NCBI GenBank assembly: GCA_028280605.1
Contig: JANQLL010000076.1
Location: 1 to 41,071 of the forward strand
DNA length: 41,071 nt
Direction: 5' to 3'
Source: Candidatus Gastranaerophilales bacterium
GTDB taxonomy: Bacteria; Cyanobacteriota; Vampirovibrionia; Gastranaerophilales; JANQFW01
Shown here piece by piece: positions 26,955 to 36,034 of the stretch. Under the pieces are notes generated by a model. The model ran no database searches. It was not told where the DNA came from and worked only from the letters and a program-made list of their open reading frames with translations. Position 1 is the first letter of the stretch, and each line of letters starts with the position of its first letter. A program made the position numbers and the translations under genes.

Positions 26955-29393
26955 CTACACAGTTGCCAACTCTTCCATTGCGGAAAAATTATAAGCAGAT
27001 GTATTTACAACGCTGCATCCCTGCTCTTCGTCATACTCAACTTTAATAACATTATCAATGCTATCTTTAATATCTTCTATGTGAGTAATTAATATAACCT
27101 GCTCAAAGCTGTGAGAAAGCTTGTTTAAAAGATTTACAACATTGTTACGTCTGTTTTCATCCAAAGACCCGAAGACCTCATCAAGAATAAGCAAAGATAA
27201 AGATCGCCCGGTTCGCTGTGCAATCATCTTGGATATTGCAAGCCTTAAGCATAAATTAGCAACATCTTCTTCTCCACCCGATATTACCGGTTTGATTTCA
27301 CCCTCGTCATATAAGTTTATCTCATACTTGTCATTCAGCTCAAGCTGAGAATATCTATCATCCGTAAGCTCTTTTAAAAACTCACTGGCGATATACGACA
27401 ACTCGGGACGCGCAAGATTATTAAGTTTCTCCAAAAATTCCCCGTAAAATCTATCCAGCTCAATTAAATAATTATGCTCAGTTTCTTTGTTTTTAATAGC
27501 TTCAAGCTTTTCTTTATATTCTTTTTCTTGTTTTAAGTAATTTTCTAAGTTATTTTGAGCGTTTTTAACTTCAGCCTCAGATTTTACAATGCTATTTTTA
27601 GAATTATAAAACCCATCTTTTATTTTTAAAAATTTTTCTTCTGCCTGCTTAAAACTCTCCGGCGAAAACTCAAGCTGCTTAATCTTTTCTTGGTTATCAT
27701 CAAAAACCTTTTGAGAGTCATCAAGTGATTTTTTCTGCTCGTTTAAATCTTTTTTAACAAGCTCTAGCTTTGCAACCTCTCCCTTAAGTGAAATCAATTC
27801 TTCATATTTTTCTCTCAAAGGTTTTATCTCAGCCCTGAGCTTCTCCATCAATTCTTTATCATAACCTGATGGCAAGTCACTTAAAGTCTTTTGATTTTTT
27901 ACAACTTCAGCTTTATTTATATCTAATTCATTTTTAACTTTTTTATAACGCTCCTGCTCTGCTTTATGTTCACCTTGTACTTTGATCAAATCGCTGTAAT
28001 CTTTTTCTTTTTGCTTTTTTTCCTTGGTCAATTCGTCAGTACTGGCAGGATTATTTTTTAATTGATTTAATTCTTTTGTTAGTGTTTTTATATCGTTATC
28101 TATAGCAATTTTATTAATTTCAAAATCAGAAATAACTTTTTTAAACTCAACTTTTAAAGGTCTTTCACAAGTCGGACAAGCACCACCTTCGCCCTTATCC
28201 TCTATTAATTTTTGCTGCTTGTTTATTTTCTCAAATTCTTTTTGCTTTTGGCTTATTAATACTTCTTTTTCACGCATAGCAGCTTGCTGTTTTGCAGCTA
28301 AATCCTGTATTTTTTTATTTATTAATTCAATATCTTTTTTAAGGTCAGGAATTTTCTCAACCTGCTCTTTTTTAGCCTTACCTGAAGCAATAACAGCTTT
28401 TATTTCATCATTAAGCTTTTTAGCTTCTTTTTCCAATCCCTCAAGCTTAGATACAAGCTTTTGTTTGGTAATTTCGTGAGCCTGTAGCTTCTCCTGTTCT
28501 TTTAATTGTTTTTCTATATCTTTGTATTTTGGCTCATATTCTTTAAGTTCAGTATATTTTTTATTTTTTTCTTCTAAATCTTTAAATTCTAAATCTAATT
28601 TTTTCAAATTTTCAGAAACATACTTAAGCTTTTGCCCTGTAGCTTCCTGTTCTCTGGTCAGTTTATCAAACTCATCCTTAATTTTTTTAGATTTTTCCCA
28701 CTCAGGCTCAATCTCAGCCAATTGCTTAGATATATCAGTAAATTCTTTATGTGTAGCCTCAAGCTGCTTTTTAGAACTATCCAAAGCCTCTTGATGCTTC
28801 TTTTTTTCTTCTTCAATTACATTAGCATCTTGTAAACCCAGCTTAAAGCCTTCTATTTCTCGCTTAAGATTATTTTTATCTTCCCTAATTCTCTTTAAAG
28901 CATCGCCAACTTTTTCATAGTTCAAAACCTTACTGATAAAATTCCGTCGTTCCTTGGCAGACTTCACATTGCTTAAAAATGATAACTCTTTTTGCCCTGT
29001 AAAATAGGTATTAAAAAACTCGTTTTTAGTCATCCCGATTTTTTCAACCAAATACTTGGTAACCTCGGTTTGACTGTTAACAATAGGAGCATCAGCATCA
29101 CTCAGATAAACTTCCGCCTTATCGAGGTATCTTTTAACTATATATACTTCTTTTTCTAACTGAAAAACGACCTCAACAAGAACTTTAGTACGAGCCTTAG
29201 CCTTATTCCATTTGATAGAATCCTTAGTACCACGCGCTGCATCATTGCCGTAAATAGCCCAACAAATAGCCTCAAGTACGGTACTTTTGCCTGAACCGTT
29301 CGCACCGTTAATAATAGTAATCCCATCAGAAAAATCAATATGCGAATTACAGTGTTGCCTAAAGTTTTCCATTTTAAGCGCTATTAATCGCAT
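26955..29393 (-). CDS. sbcC: Rad50/SbcC-family DNA repair ATPase
   Basis: SMC-like ATPase, 812 residues from ATG 29393 (MRLIALKMENFRQH); TTG 29408 would add five residues but has no ribosome site. N-terminal Walker A (NGANGSGKST) is followed by a long coiled coil with the zinc hook CPTC near 408, a second coiled coil, signature VISGGEEDVANL and Walker B LLILDEVFGSLDENR at the C-terminus. The length is nearer archaeal Rad50 (~880) than E. coli SbcC (~1050). It partners the Mre11-type nuclease encoded upstream; the genes overlap by 10 bp (ATGCGATTAA), implying coupled translation. Fourth gene of nurA-herA-mre11-rad50. Confidence 0.93.
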   Translation of the reverse strand: MRLIALKMENFRQHCNSHIDFSDGITIINGANGSGKSTVLEAICWAIYGNDAARGTKDSIKWNKAKARTKVLVEVVFQLEKEVYIVKRYLDKAEVYLSDADAPIVNSQTEVTKYLVEKIGMTKNEFFNTYFTGQKELSFLSNVKSAKERRNFISKVLNYEKVGDALKRIREDKNNLKREIEGFKLGLQDANVIEEEKKKHQEALDSSKKQLEATHKEFTDISKQLAEIEPEWEKSKKIKDEFDKLTREQEATGQKLKYVSENLKKLDLEFKDLEEKNKKYTELKEYEPKYKDIEKQLKEQEKLQAHEITKQKLVSKLEGLEKEAKKLNDEIKAVIASGKAKKEQVEKIPDLKKDIELINKKIQDLAAKQQAAMREKEVLISQKQKEFEKINKQQKLIEDKGEGGACPTCERPLKVEFKKVISDFEINKIAIDNDIKTLTKELNQLKNNPASTDELTKEKKQKEKDYSDLIKVQGEHKAEQERYKKVKNELDINKAEVVKNQKTLSDLPSGYDKELMEKLRAEIKPLREKYEELISLKGEVAKLELVKKDLNEQKKSLDDSQKVFDDNQEKIKQLEFSPESFKQAEEKFLKIKDGFYNSKNSIVKSEAEVKNAQNNLENYLKQEKEYKEKLEAIKNKETEHNYLIELDRFYGEFLEKLNNLARPELSYIASEFLKELTDDRYSQLELNDKYEINLYDEGEIKPVISGGEEDVANLCLRLAISKMIAQRTGRSLSLLILDEVFGSLDENRRNNVVNLLNKLSHSFEQVILITHIEDIKDSIDNVIKVEYDEEQGCSVVNTSAYNFSAMEELATV

Positions 29394-30535
29394 TTTGCCA
29401 TACTCCAATCTAGATATTGATGTGCTTTATCTTTAAATATATCCTTTTCCAGTGTCTGAGATAAATCAAACTCTTTTACTTCTTCTTCTAAATACTCATG
29501 AATACTTTTTTGTTTAGATTCTTCTTCATTTTCATCTTGTTGATACTTTAAAGAATCCTTTTTAATAATATTTAACCTAAAATGAACAGCTTTTTTCTTG
29601 AACTCACGTATCTTTTTATAATCCAAACTCTTAATAATTATATCATCAACGTTTTTAAGGGTTAACCTAATTATAGATTTCTCAAGCTTAGTAATTTTAT
29701 CAGCCTCATCAATAATTTTCCGGTTAATTTCCTCAACACTCATGCCATCAACATCAATCCAAGGTATATCAACAACTTTACGAGTCTTTTTCAAAGTATG
29801 AAACTTACATAATTTCCGGTCAAGGTCGTATTCGATAAAGCCTTTTTCCTGTTTGGCTTCCTGCCATATATTAGTAGAAGTTCGCTCAATCGCCCCGGAA
29901 TAATAAATATTATCCGCAAGGTCCACAAACTTGTGATAATGCCCAAGCGCAACATAATCCCATTCATCTTTGGCAATATCGCTTTCTTCAATTAGCGCAG
30001 TCTCATTTTTGGTTATTTCAGCACATTTAGGGCTATTAAAAGACCCGTGCATCATCAAAATATTATATTTATAATCCTTATCCGGCTTGATAGAGTACTC
30101 TTTAAACTTGCTTAAACTGTTATAAGGTACGCACATAACGTTTAAACCCAAACTATCAAGAGCAACGTTTTCTATATCAATATCAACAACTTTTACACGG
30201 GGGATAATGGCTTCTAATATCTGCAACACACTGCCTGACTCATAAGACTTAACGCCTTCATGATTCCCTGAGATAATAACAATAGGTATATCACACTGCT
30301 CTCTAAATTTTTGCAAAAGCACAACCGTGTGATACATAGTATTATTAGTAGGGCGTGGACGATGAAAAACGTCTCCCGCGATCAAAACAGCAGCAGGATT
30401 AAGCTCAATAATCTTATCAAGAGCTTCTTTAAAGACCTTTAAAACATCTTTCTCCCTAAGGTTAAAGCCGTTTTTATCAAGTCTGTTATAAGCCCTGTAT
30501 CCGAGGTGTAAATCTCCAAGATGTACTATTTTCAT
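29384..30535 (-). CDS. sbcD: Mre11/SbcD-family DNA double-strand-break nuclease
   Basis: Protein of 383 residues with all metallophosphoesterase motifs: GDLHLG (D8, H10), GDVFHRP (D55), GNHE (90-93), MMHG and GHYH. These bind two Mn ions for 3'-5' exonuclease and endonuclease action on DNA ends, with Rad50 as ATP-driven clamp. The C-terminal part is charged and would hold the capping and Rad50-binding regions. It starts 33 bp after herA and overlaps rad50. The operon position beside nurA and herA is that of archaeal Mre11. Confidence 0.93.
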   Translation of the reverse strand: MKIVHLGDLHLGYRAYNRLDKNGFNLREKDVLKVFKEALDKIIELNPAAVLIAGDVFHRPRPTNNTMYHTVVLLQKFREQCDIPIVIISGNHEGVKSYESGSVLQILEAIIPRVKVVDIDIENVALDSLGLNVMCVPYNSLSKFKEYSIKPDKDYKYNILMMHGSFNSPKCAEITKNETALIEESDIAKDEWDYVALGHYHKFVDLADNIYYSGAIERTSTNIWQEAKQEKGFIEYDLDRKLCKFHTLKKTRKVVDIPWIDVDGMSVEEINRKIIDEADKITKLEKSIIRLTLKNVDDIIIKSLDYKKIREFKKKAVHFRLNIIKKDSLKYQQDENEEESKQKSIHEYLEEEVKEFDLSQTLEKDIFKDKAHQYLDWSMAKCD

Positions 30536-30568
30536 TGTATTATCCTAATTTTTTTACTAATAAGTTGT

Positions 30569-32602
30569 TTAATCATCGTCATCATCATATAATAAATCGT
30601 CAATCGTGGTCCTTTTAGGCGAAGGCGAGTAACTCTCCTCAAAGCTTGAACGAGGTGCTTTTTGAGTTAACTTACTCTTAAAATACCCAAACGCACCTTG
30701 CTTACCCCAGTTCTTAGAGTTTAATTCTGTTTTGCAAAGAGCTTTTCTGACAGCATCCTGATCTACGTCATAAATAGCTTCTTTCACGTCATTAGCTTTT
30801 ATATTTTTGTCCAGTCGCCTTAAGTTATAAACCATGGCGTCCTCAAAGCTTCGCTCAGGAACAGCAGGAAACTTATCTATCCCGTCTTGACTGGTCATAA
30901 TCGGCGGACGAGGAAATTTAACAAAAATATACTGGTTAAAATGCGGATGACGAATAAGCAACTTACCCTTTTCCAGTGTTGTTAACTCCGCTTTAATGCT
31001 CGAAGGCATTACACTGTAACCCTGAGTGGAAAGCTCATCCATATCCATACGCCCATAAACACTGGTCCCGCAGTTGCCGACGATTCTTTTGTTAACCTGA
31101 GACTTAAATTGCTGCGCAGAAAACAGCACCAACCCAAGATATCTTCCTCGTTCAGATATTTCAAGCAATGTTTGTTTTAAATATGAGTTACCACCATCGT
31201 TAGAGGCATATTTATTAAGCTCATCCACAAACACAACAACTTTTTTAACGCCAAGGGCTTTTTTCTCAAGTAGTTCTCTAAGCTTTTCAACAGCTCTGGT
31301 AAAAACCAAATCTTGCCCCAACGGACTAACACCGGCAACATCTATAACATAAATAGTTCTATCTTTAAACTCACCCCACGGCAAATCACTACTGTCAGAG
31401 TCATTCCCCACAAGTCCCTCACACCTGTACGTGATATTTGTCAGCCTGTTATGGACTTTTCTAATGGTAGGTATAGCATGCCCTCTCCAACTGGACTTGC
31501 CTTCACCCTCTTCGGTGTCATTTAAAACCCGCTGGAACCATTCGTTTAAGTCGTTAAAATTTTGTATTTTTTTATGCAGCAAATAATGAGAATCCAGCTT
31601 GTCCTGATTAATAATTTTTTCTTTCATAAACTGCAAAAAACCGTCCGCTTTTGCGTCAACGTCATCTTTATTCATCAAAACATTTACATAATCAAAAATA
31701 TCAGTTAAGTTCCAGCTCAAAGGCTTAACATTATGGCTGATTTCTTCGTTTGTTCGCAGGGTGTTTAAATTAATTTTATCAGCCTTATAAGGCGCATAAT
31801 ATTCAACATTTTCAAAAGGTTCAGGCTTTAATTTAAGCTTTCTGTACATTTCAAGCTCTTCATCGGATAATTCAACAGCCGGCTGATCTAAAAATAATAA
31901 ATCCGGTCCCTTTACGTTGAACAAAACAGCAGCCACGCCCTCGTCATCTTTATCGTCTTTGTGGTGCTGAAAAATACTGGTTAATAAAAACTGTACAATA
32001 CTGGTTTTTGTAGCCAGGCCTGATACCCCTGTCACATTAAGGTGCGCAGCCTCAGGACCTAACAAAAATCTTGAATCAAGATACACAGGAGAATAATTAT
32101 CACCATTAGTATAAAGCCCGACCGGTATGCCTGTTTTATGGGCATAACTGTCCATCCTCAAGGATTCTTTAATATCATCGTCGTCTGCCAGATAAATACT
32201 ACCAATAGATACCGGCTGTATCGGCTCTTCAGGTATCATTTTAAGTGTTGAAGCCGTATAATATCTTATCTCAGGACGCTCAGTCTGAGCGCTGTGGCTA
32301 TATTGCGGGTTCCCCTCAGAACTTATAAAATCGTGTATAGGTGCAGCCAGATCAGTATAACTAATGCCTTCTGTTACAATGCCGTAGACAACACGATCAA
32401 CTTTATTTCCTTTTTTATCAAAAACTTGCCTATCTGCAACAACTTTAACAATCGTGCCTATACCTACAGGCGAGTCTAAATTTGTCCAAAAACTAAAAGA
32501 CTGGGCTGTATTAGGATTTTTTTCCGTAGCAATTACTCTTCCAACAGCTTTATCGTATACAGATTTTAGTTCATCTTCAATTGATTCTAAACTTGGCTGC
32601 AT
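30569..32602 (-). CDS. herA: HerA-like hexameric DNA translocase with deviant P-loop
   Basis: Protein of 677 residues. An N-terminal HAS-barrel-like domain (about 15-95) precedes the FtsK/HerA-type ATPase. Walker B is VVVFVDELNKYA (D460, E461), followed by LVLFSAQQFKSQ and a GRMD segment near 517. The Walker A region reads GVSGLATKTS (192-201): one residue longer than GxxGxGKS/T and with Thr before the Lys. HerA hexamers pump DNA into NurA and cooperate with Mre11-Rad50 in 5'-end resection. The C-terminus is Ser/Pro-rich and ends in an Asp run. It starts 14 bp after nurA, with AGG before ATG. Confidence 0.82.
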   Translation of the reverse strand: MQPSLESIEDELKSVYDKAVGRVIATEKNPNTAQSFSFWTNLDSPVGIGTIVKVVADRQVFDKKGNKVDRVVYGIVTEGISYTDLAAPIHDFISSEGNPQYSHSAQTERPEIRYYTASTLKMIPEEPIQPVSIGSIYLADDDDIKESLRMDSYAHKTGIPVGLYTNGDNYSPVYLDSRFLLGPEAAHLNVTGVSGLATKTSIVQFLLTSIFQHHKDDKDDEGVAAVLFNVKGPDLLFLDQPAVELSDEELEMYRKLKLKPEPFENVEYYAPYKADKINLNTLRTNEEISHNVKPLSWNLTDIFDYVNVLMNKDDVDAKADGFLQFMKEKIINQDKLDSHYLLHKKIQNFNDLNEWFQRVLNDTEEGEGKSSWRGHAIPTIRKVHNRLTNITYRCEGLVGNDSDSSDLPWGEFKDRTIYVIDVAGVSPLGQDLVFTRAVEKLRELLEKKALGVKKVVVFVDELNKYASNDGGNSYLKQTLLEISERGRYLGLVLFSAQQFKSQVNKRIVGNCGTSVYGRMDMDELSTQGYSVMPSSIKAELTTLEKGKLLIRHPHFNQYIFVKFPRPPIMTSQDGIDKFPAVPERSFEDAMVYNLRRLDKNIKANDVKEAIYDVDQDAVRKALCKTELNSKNWGKQGAFGYFKSKLTQKAPRSSFEESYSPSPKRTTIDDLLYDDDDD

Positions 32603-32616
32603 ATATTACCTCACTT

Positions 32617-33669
32617 TTACCCAAAAGCCAGACTTTCAAGCACAGTCCAGCTTGGAGCTTTACACTTTAAATAATCTTCACAATATTTAATAGGATAAAT
32701 CATCCTGTCCCAACGAGATTCTGGAAACGCAATCGGGTTAGCCTCCAGCAAAATCCAGCTGCTAATCTCGTCAACTTTTGATAATAAATCTTCTCTATCA
32801 GGTATTTCAATACGTATAATACCAAAATCCATCTTGCCGTAGTTTTTATCTGAGTGCAATCTTAAATACCAGCTAAAAACCTTTTCTGGTGTATTTTTAA
32901 ATCTTCTTTTCGGCCTAAAAACACAAGAGCGCTCGCCTTTTTTTATGTTATAAATTTGGCATAATTTTTCATAATCAAAATACTGCACGTTATGAGATTT
33001 AATAACTCCAACCACATTAGCTTTTTTCATTAAATCACTGCTGATATTTGTTAGCCCACCATCAACATACAGCCAATCATCAAAGTTTTTAAACTCAACC
33101 GCCCATTCATTAGCCATAGTGGACTCCATATGCCTTCTGTTTTCCTGAATAGCACTATGTGCTTTTTTCTCAAATTCTTCCGGCATCAGCGGATAATCTG
33201 ATTCGCCTTTTGCTTTTATGCCTATGTTTATTGGATTTATATTATAATTATTAAAATCTTCGACATCTAAATAAAAATCAGGTTCGTCTCCGTTGAATTT
33301 AAACGGTAAATATAGATTTTCTTCCGCTCTCTCCAGTCCGATAGAGTGCATTTTTTTATCTGTACGCTTCATTATCACGGCAGACATATAGCCGTAAGTA
33401 AAAGGAATAAAGTTGTAGTAAATTAAAATACGTTTTTTTTCTATCCCATCCAGGAAATAATTAAATTTTGACTGGCTTGTATTTACTTTAATCTTTTTAG
33501 TACAAAACTCACCGTTATTTTCAACTATTTGAGCTTCTGCGTATTCGGTTTCTTGGGGTTGATATTTTGCAAAGTCAAAATCTTCATTAGGATTCGAGCG
33601 ATTAACCCGAATATTTTTTCCCTCTTGCCTTTGCTCTTTTATATATTGCGAAAAGTTTTTTAATAGCAC
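32617..33669 (-). CDS. nurA: NurA-like nuclease
   Basis: Protein of 350 residues from GTG 33669, supported by AAGGGG eight bases upstream. The call rests on FLDGIEKKR (D74), WLYVDGGLTN (D203), GVIKSHNVQYF (K224) and its place directly before herA. NurA proteins have an RNase H-like core with conserved acidic residues (DG motif), form a dimer on the HerA hexamer and degrade the 5' strand at breaks. Similarity is motif-level only, so part of the confidence comes from context. First gene of the leftward operon; promoter not resolved. Confidence 0.72.
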   Translation of the reverse strand: MLLKNFSQYIKEQRQEGKNIRVNRSNPNEDFDFAKYQPQETEYAEAQIVENNGEFCTKKIKVNTSQSKFNYFLDGIEKKRILIYYNFIPFTYGYMSAVIMKRTDKKMHSIGLERAEENLYLPFKFNGDEPDFYLDVEDFNNYNINPINIGIKAKGESDYPLMPEEFEKKAHSAIQENRRHMESTMANEWAVEFKNFDDWLYVDGGLTNISSDLMKKANVVGVIKSHNVQYFDYEKLCQIYNIKKGERSCVFRPKRRFKNTPEKVFSWYLRLHSDKNYGKMDFGIIRIEIPDREDLLSKVDEISSWILLEANPIAFPESRWDRMIYPIKYCEDYLKCKAPSWTVLESLAFG

Positions 33670-33693
33670 TTATTCAACCCCTTACCCCTTAAG

Positions 33694-33713
33694 CTTAATT
33701 GATGAGCATAATA
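33694..33713 (-). repeat. Fragment of the MITE-like repeat
   Basis: CTTAATTGATGAGCATAATA matches the outer end of copy 4 (AATTGATGAGCAGTATAATA) with few changes. Only about 20 bp is present, just upstream of the nurA start, in the same strand sense as copy 4. It may be a decayed copy or coincidence. Confidence 0.3.
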
Positions 33714-33772
33714 AATATTTAACTATGAATTTGGGAGCGAGTCAAACTAAGTAATGATAAAAAGTAAATGGC

Positions 33773-34069
33773 TTATCCGTTGCTATGTTTTAAATACTCA
33801 TATCCTGCATTTATCAATTGGTCTAATGCTTCGTTTTCGCTTATATTATGAGATTTTGAATAATCTTTAATTAAAAGAACCGTATCTTTTTTAACTCTTT
33901 TATTTATAGCAACTCTATCCGTATAAACTTTTTTGCGACCCGCATTTATGCGTTTTCCACCCCACTTCCGAAGTTCTTCTATTTCTTTATCTGAATCTTC
34001 AATAATTTCTTTGTAAGAATCAGGATCTGATTGTTTTAACTCATCCATTATTTCTTTATGTGTTTTCAT
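33773..34069 (-). CDS. Small ribbon-helix-helix-like / antitoxin-like protein
   Basis: The frame is open from 34177, but ATG 34069 has AGGAG eight bases upstream and gives a compact 98-residue protein (MKTHKEIMDEL). The N-terminal half is acidic and helical; GGKRINAGRKK (38-48) is a basic motif found before RHH-type domains in phage and plasmid proteins; the C-terminal half (RVAINKRVKKDTVLLIKDYSKSHNISENEALDQLINAGYEYL) fits a strand-helix-helix DNA-binding fold. It may be a DNA-binding regulator or orphan antitoxin; no toxin gene adjoins it. Confidence 0.65.
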   Translation of the reverse strand: MKTHKEIMDELKQSDPDSYKEIIEDSDKEIEELRKWGGKRINAGRKKVYTDRVAINKRVKKDTVLLIKDYSKSHNISENEALDQLINAGYEYLKHSNG

Positions 34070-34285
34070 TGTTTTGCTCCTGTAGTTGAAGAATGACCTT
34101 TTCAATGTAAGCCTTTGATTTAAATTGCTAGATTCAAGTTTATAATAATAGTTTATCATATATTTTGTTTTCTGCAATCTTTTTCAAGTTTTAAAAAAAT
34201 TAAATTTTATTGCAATTCAAGATTCTTTTAATATTTAATTTTTTCCTTTATAATTCAAGTAGAAAAAGAGGAGTTAAATAATAGT

Positions 34286-35017
34286 ATGAGTAGAACAGCA
34301 TTAATAACCGGCAGTTCATCAGGTATAGGCGCTGATATAGCTTTGAAATTATCACAAGCCGGCTATAAAGTATTTTTAGCAGGACGTAATGAGGCAAGGC
34401 TAACTGAACAAGCTGGTAAATGTTCGGCTGTGGGTTATTTAGCAGGAGATTTGAATGATGATAATTTTTTAAAAGAATTATATCTGTTTGCAAACGAAAA
34501 ACTTGACGGTATTGACATTCTGGTAAATAATGCAGGGATTTATATCTGGTCAGCAATAGAAAAAACAGACCAAAGTAAAATCAGTGAAGTTTTCAAGTTG
34601 AATTTACAAGTCCCTTTTAATCTTTGCAGATTAGTTGTGCCACATATGAAAACAAAGCGATGGGGAAGAATTATAAATATCGGTTCGATCAGCGGGGTAG
34701 TAGGAGAAGCAAACGCATCTCTTTATTCTGCCAGCAAAGCAGGATTAATTGGACTTACAAAATCTTTAGCTCTTGAATTAGCTGAACATGGAATAACGAT
34801 AAACCTTGTGAATCCCGGATGGGTAAAAACAACTATGACAGAACCTTTATTTGCTAATGAAACATTAGATGAATCTGAACAAATAGACATGGTTCCTCAA
34901 AGACGATGGATTGAACCTTATGAAGTCTCGACACTGGTTAAATATCTTGCTTCTGATAATGCAGTGGGGATTACAGGCCAGTCAATTAATTTATGTGCAG
35001 GATTAAGCTTAGGATGA
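34286..35017 (+). CDS. Short-chain dehydrogenase/reductase (FabG-like)
   Basis: Classical SDR of 243 residues: cofactor motif TGSSSGIG (8-15), NNAG (81-84) and catalytic Ser134/136, Tyr147, Lys151 (YSASK). The arginine in AGRN after beta-2 suggests NADP(H). The C-terminal NLVNPGWVKT and ITGQSINLCAG ending are typical of FabG-type 3-oxoacyl-ACP reductases, but single SDRs cannot be given a substrate. GAGG-type ribosome site precedes ATG 34286. Its stop overlaps the next SDR start as ATGA, so the two are translationally coupled. Confidence 0.88.
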   Translation: MSRTALITGSSSGIGADIALKLSQAGYKVFLAGRNEARLTEQAGKCSAVGYLAGDLNDDNFLKELYLFANEKLDGIDILVNNAGIYIWSAIEKTDQSKISEVFKLNLQVPFNLCRLVVPHMKTKRWGRIINIGSISGVVGEANASLYSASKAGLIGLTKSLALELAEHGITINLVNPGWVKTTMTEPLFANETLDESEQIDMVPQRRWIEPYEVSTLVKYLASDNAVGITGQSINLCAGLSLG

Positions 35018-35886
35018 ATAAGAATCAGGCGATATTAATAACCGGTACATCATCAGGCATTGGCAATGCTTGTGTTTCACTTTTTGCAGCACAGGAATTT
35101 AAAGTTTTTGCAGGTGTAAGAACTAAAGAAGATGCTGAAAAGTTATCAAAAATTAGAAACAATATTTATCCGATTATTATTGACGTTACAAATCAGAAAA
35201 CCATAGATAATGCATATGACTTTATATTAAAAAATTTGAATGGAGAAAAGCTTTCATTGATTAATAATGCAGGAGTCGCTATATCTTGCCCGATTGAGTT
35301 TATTAATATAGAAAAACTCCAAACTCAATTTGAGATTAATGTAATTGGTCAAATAAGATTGATACAAAAATTTTTACCGCTTTTAAGAGAAACAAAAGGA
35401 AAAATTATAAACATAAGTTCTATTTTGGGGACTTTATCTTTACCGTATACCTCTGCGTATTGTGCTTCAAAATCAGCACTCGATTCCTTGACAGACGGGT
35501 TGAGGCTTGAGTTGAAAAAATGGAAGATTGATGTTGTCCTTATTAAGCCTGGAATTGTAAAAACACCAATATGGCAAAAATCTTCTAATCAAGCTAAGAA
35601 AGATTTTGAACAACTAAGCTCAGAGGCTTTTTGCTTGTATGGAGAAGAATTTAATACATTAACTTCATTAACGGCAAAATTTGGAAGATATGGATGCTCC
35701 GCAAATGATGTCGCCAAAGTTATATTAAAAGTTATTCCGGCAAAGAAGTCCAAGCCTGTTTATTTTATCGGAGATGATTCAAACACTATAAACTTTGTAA
35801 GAAAATTTCCTCAACAAATATTAGATAAAATAATTCTTTTTTCTATTCGTATCGGACTTAAATTTTTCCGTATTTCAAAAGTATAG
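35014..35886 (+). CDS. Short-chain dehydrogenase/reductase, second of a coupled pair
   Basis: Protein of 290 residues when started at ATG 35014, which overlaps the previous stop by four bases (ATGA); the frame extends upstream but without a ribosome site. It has TGTSSGIG (10-17), NNAG (84-87), Ser135/136, Tyr149 and Lys153 (YCASK). It is longer than the first SDR, with a C-terminal extension (KSKPVYFIGDDSNTINFVRKFPQQ) as in 11-beta-hydroxysteroid-dehydrogenase-like and sorbitol-like classical SDRs. The two proteins are distinct enough not to be a fresh duplication. Substrate unknown. Confidence 0.87.
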   Translation: MNKNQAILITGTSSGIGNACVSLFAAQEFKVFAGVRTKEDAEKLSKIRNNIYPIIIDVTNQKTIDNAYDFILKNLNGEKLSLINNAGVAISCPIEFINIEKLQTQFEINVIGQIRLIQKFLPLLRETKGKIINISSILGTLSLPYTSAYCASKSALDSLTDGLRLELKKWKIDVVLIKPGIVKTPIWQKSSNQAKKDFEQLSSEAFCLYGEEFNTLTSLTAKFGRYGCSANDVAKVILKVIPAKKSKPVYFIGDDSNTINFVRKFPQQILDKIILFSIRIGLKFFRISKV

Positions 35887-36034
35887 ATATGTCTTTATCT
35901 ATCAGTAATATGGTAAAAGATAACTAAAAAAATTATTTCTGCTTAATAATATTATACAAAACTTGGTTTTTATTAGCTTTTAAATTTGGTCTGTACTATA
36001 ATAAACAGTTGGAAATAAAATCTGAGGCAGAAAA

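Noticed and set aside
26955..33669. HerA-type anti-phage defence system
   Set aside because: The known defence versions pair HerA with a Sir2 or DUF4297 effector; here the partners are NurA, Mre11 and Rad50, which fits DNA repair.
34070..34177. N-terminal extension of the small RHH-like gene
   Set aside because: No ribosome site, and the extra residues look like translated non-coding AT-rich DNA; ATG 34069 has AGGAG.
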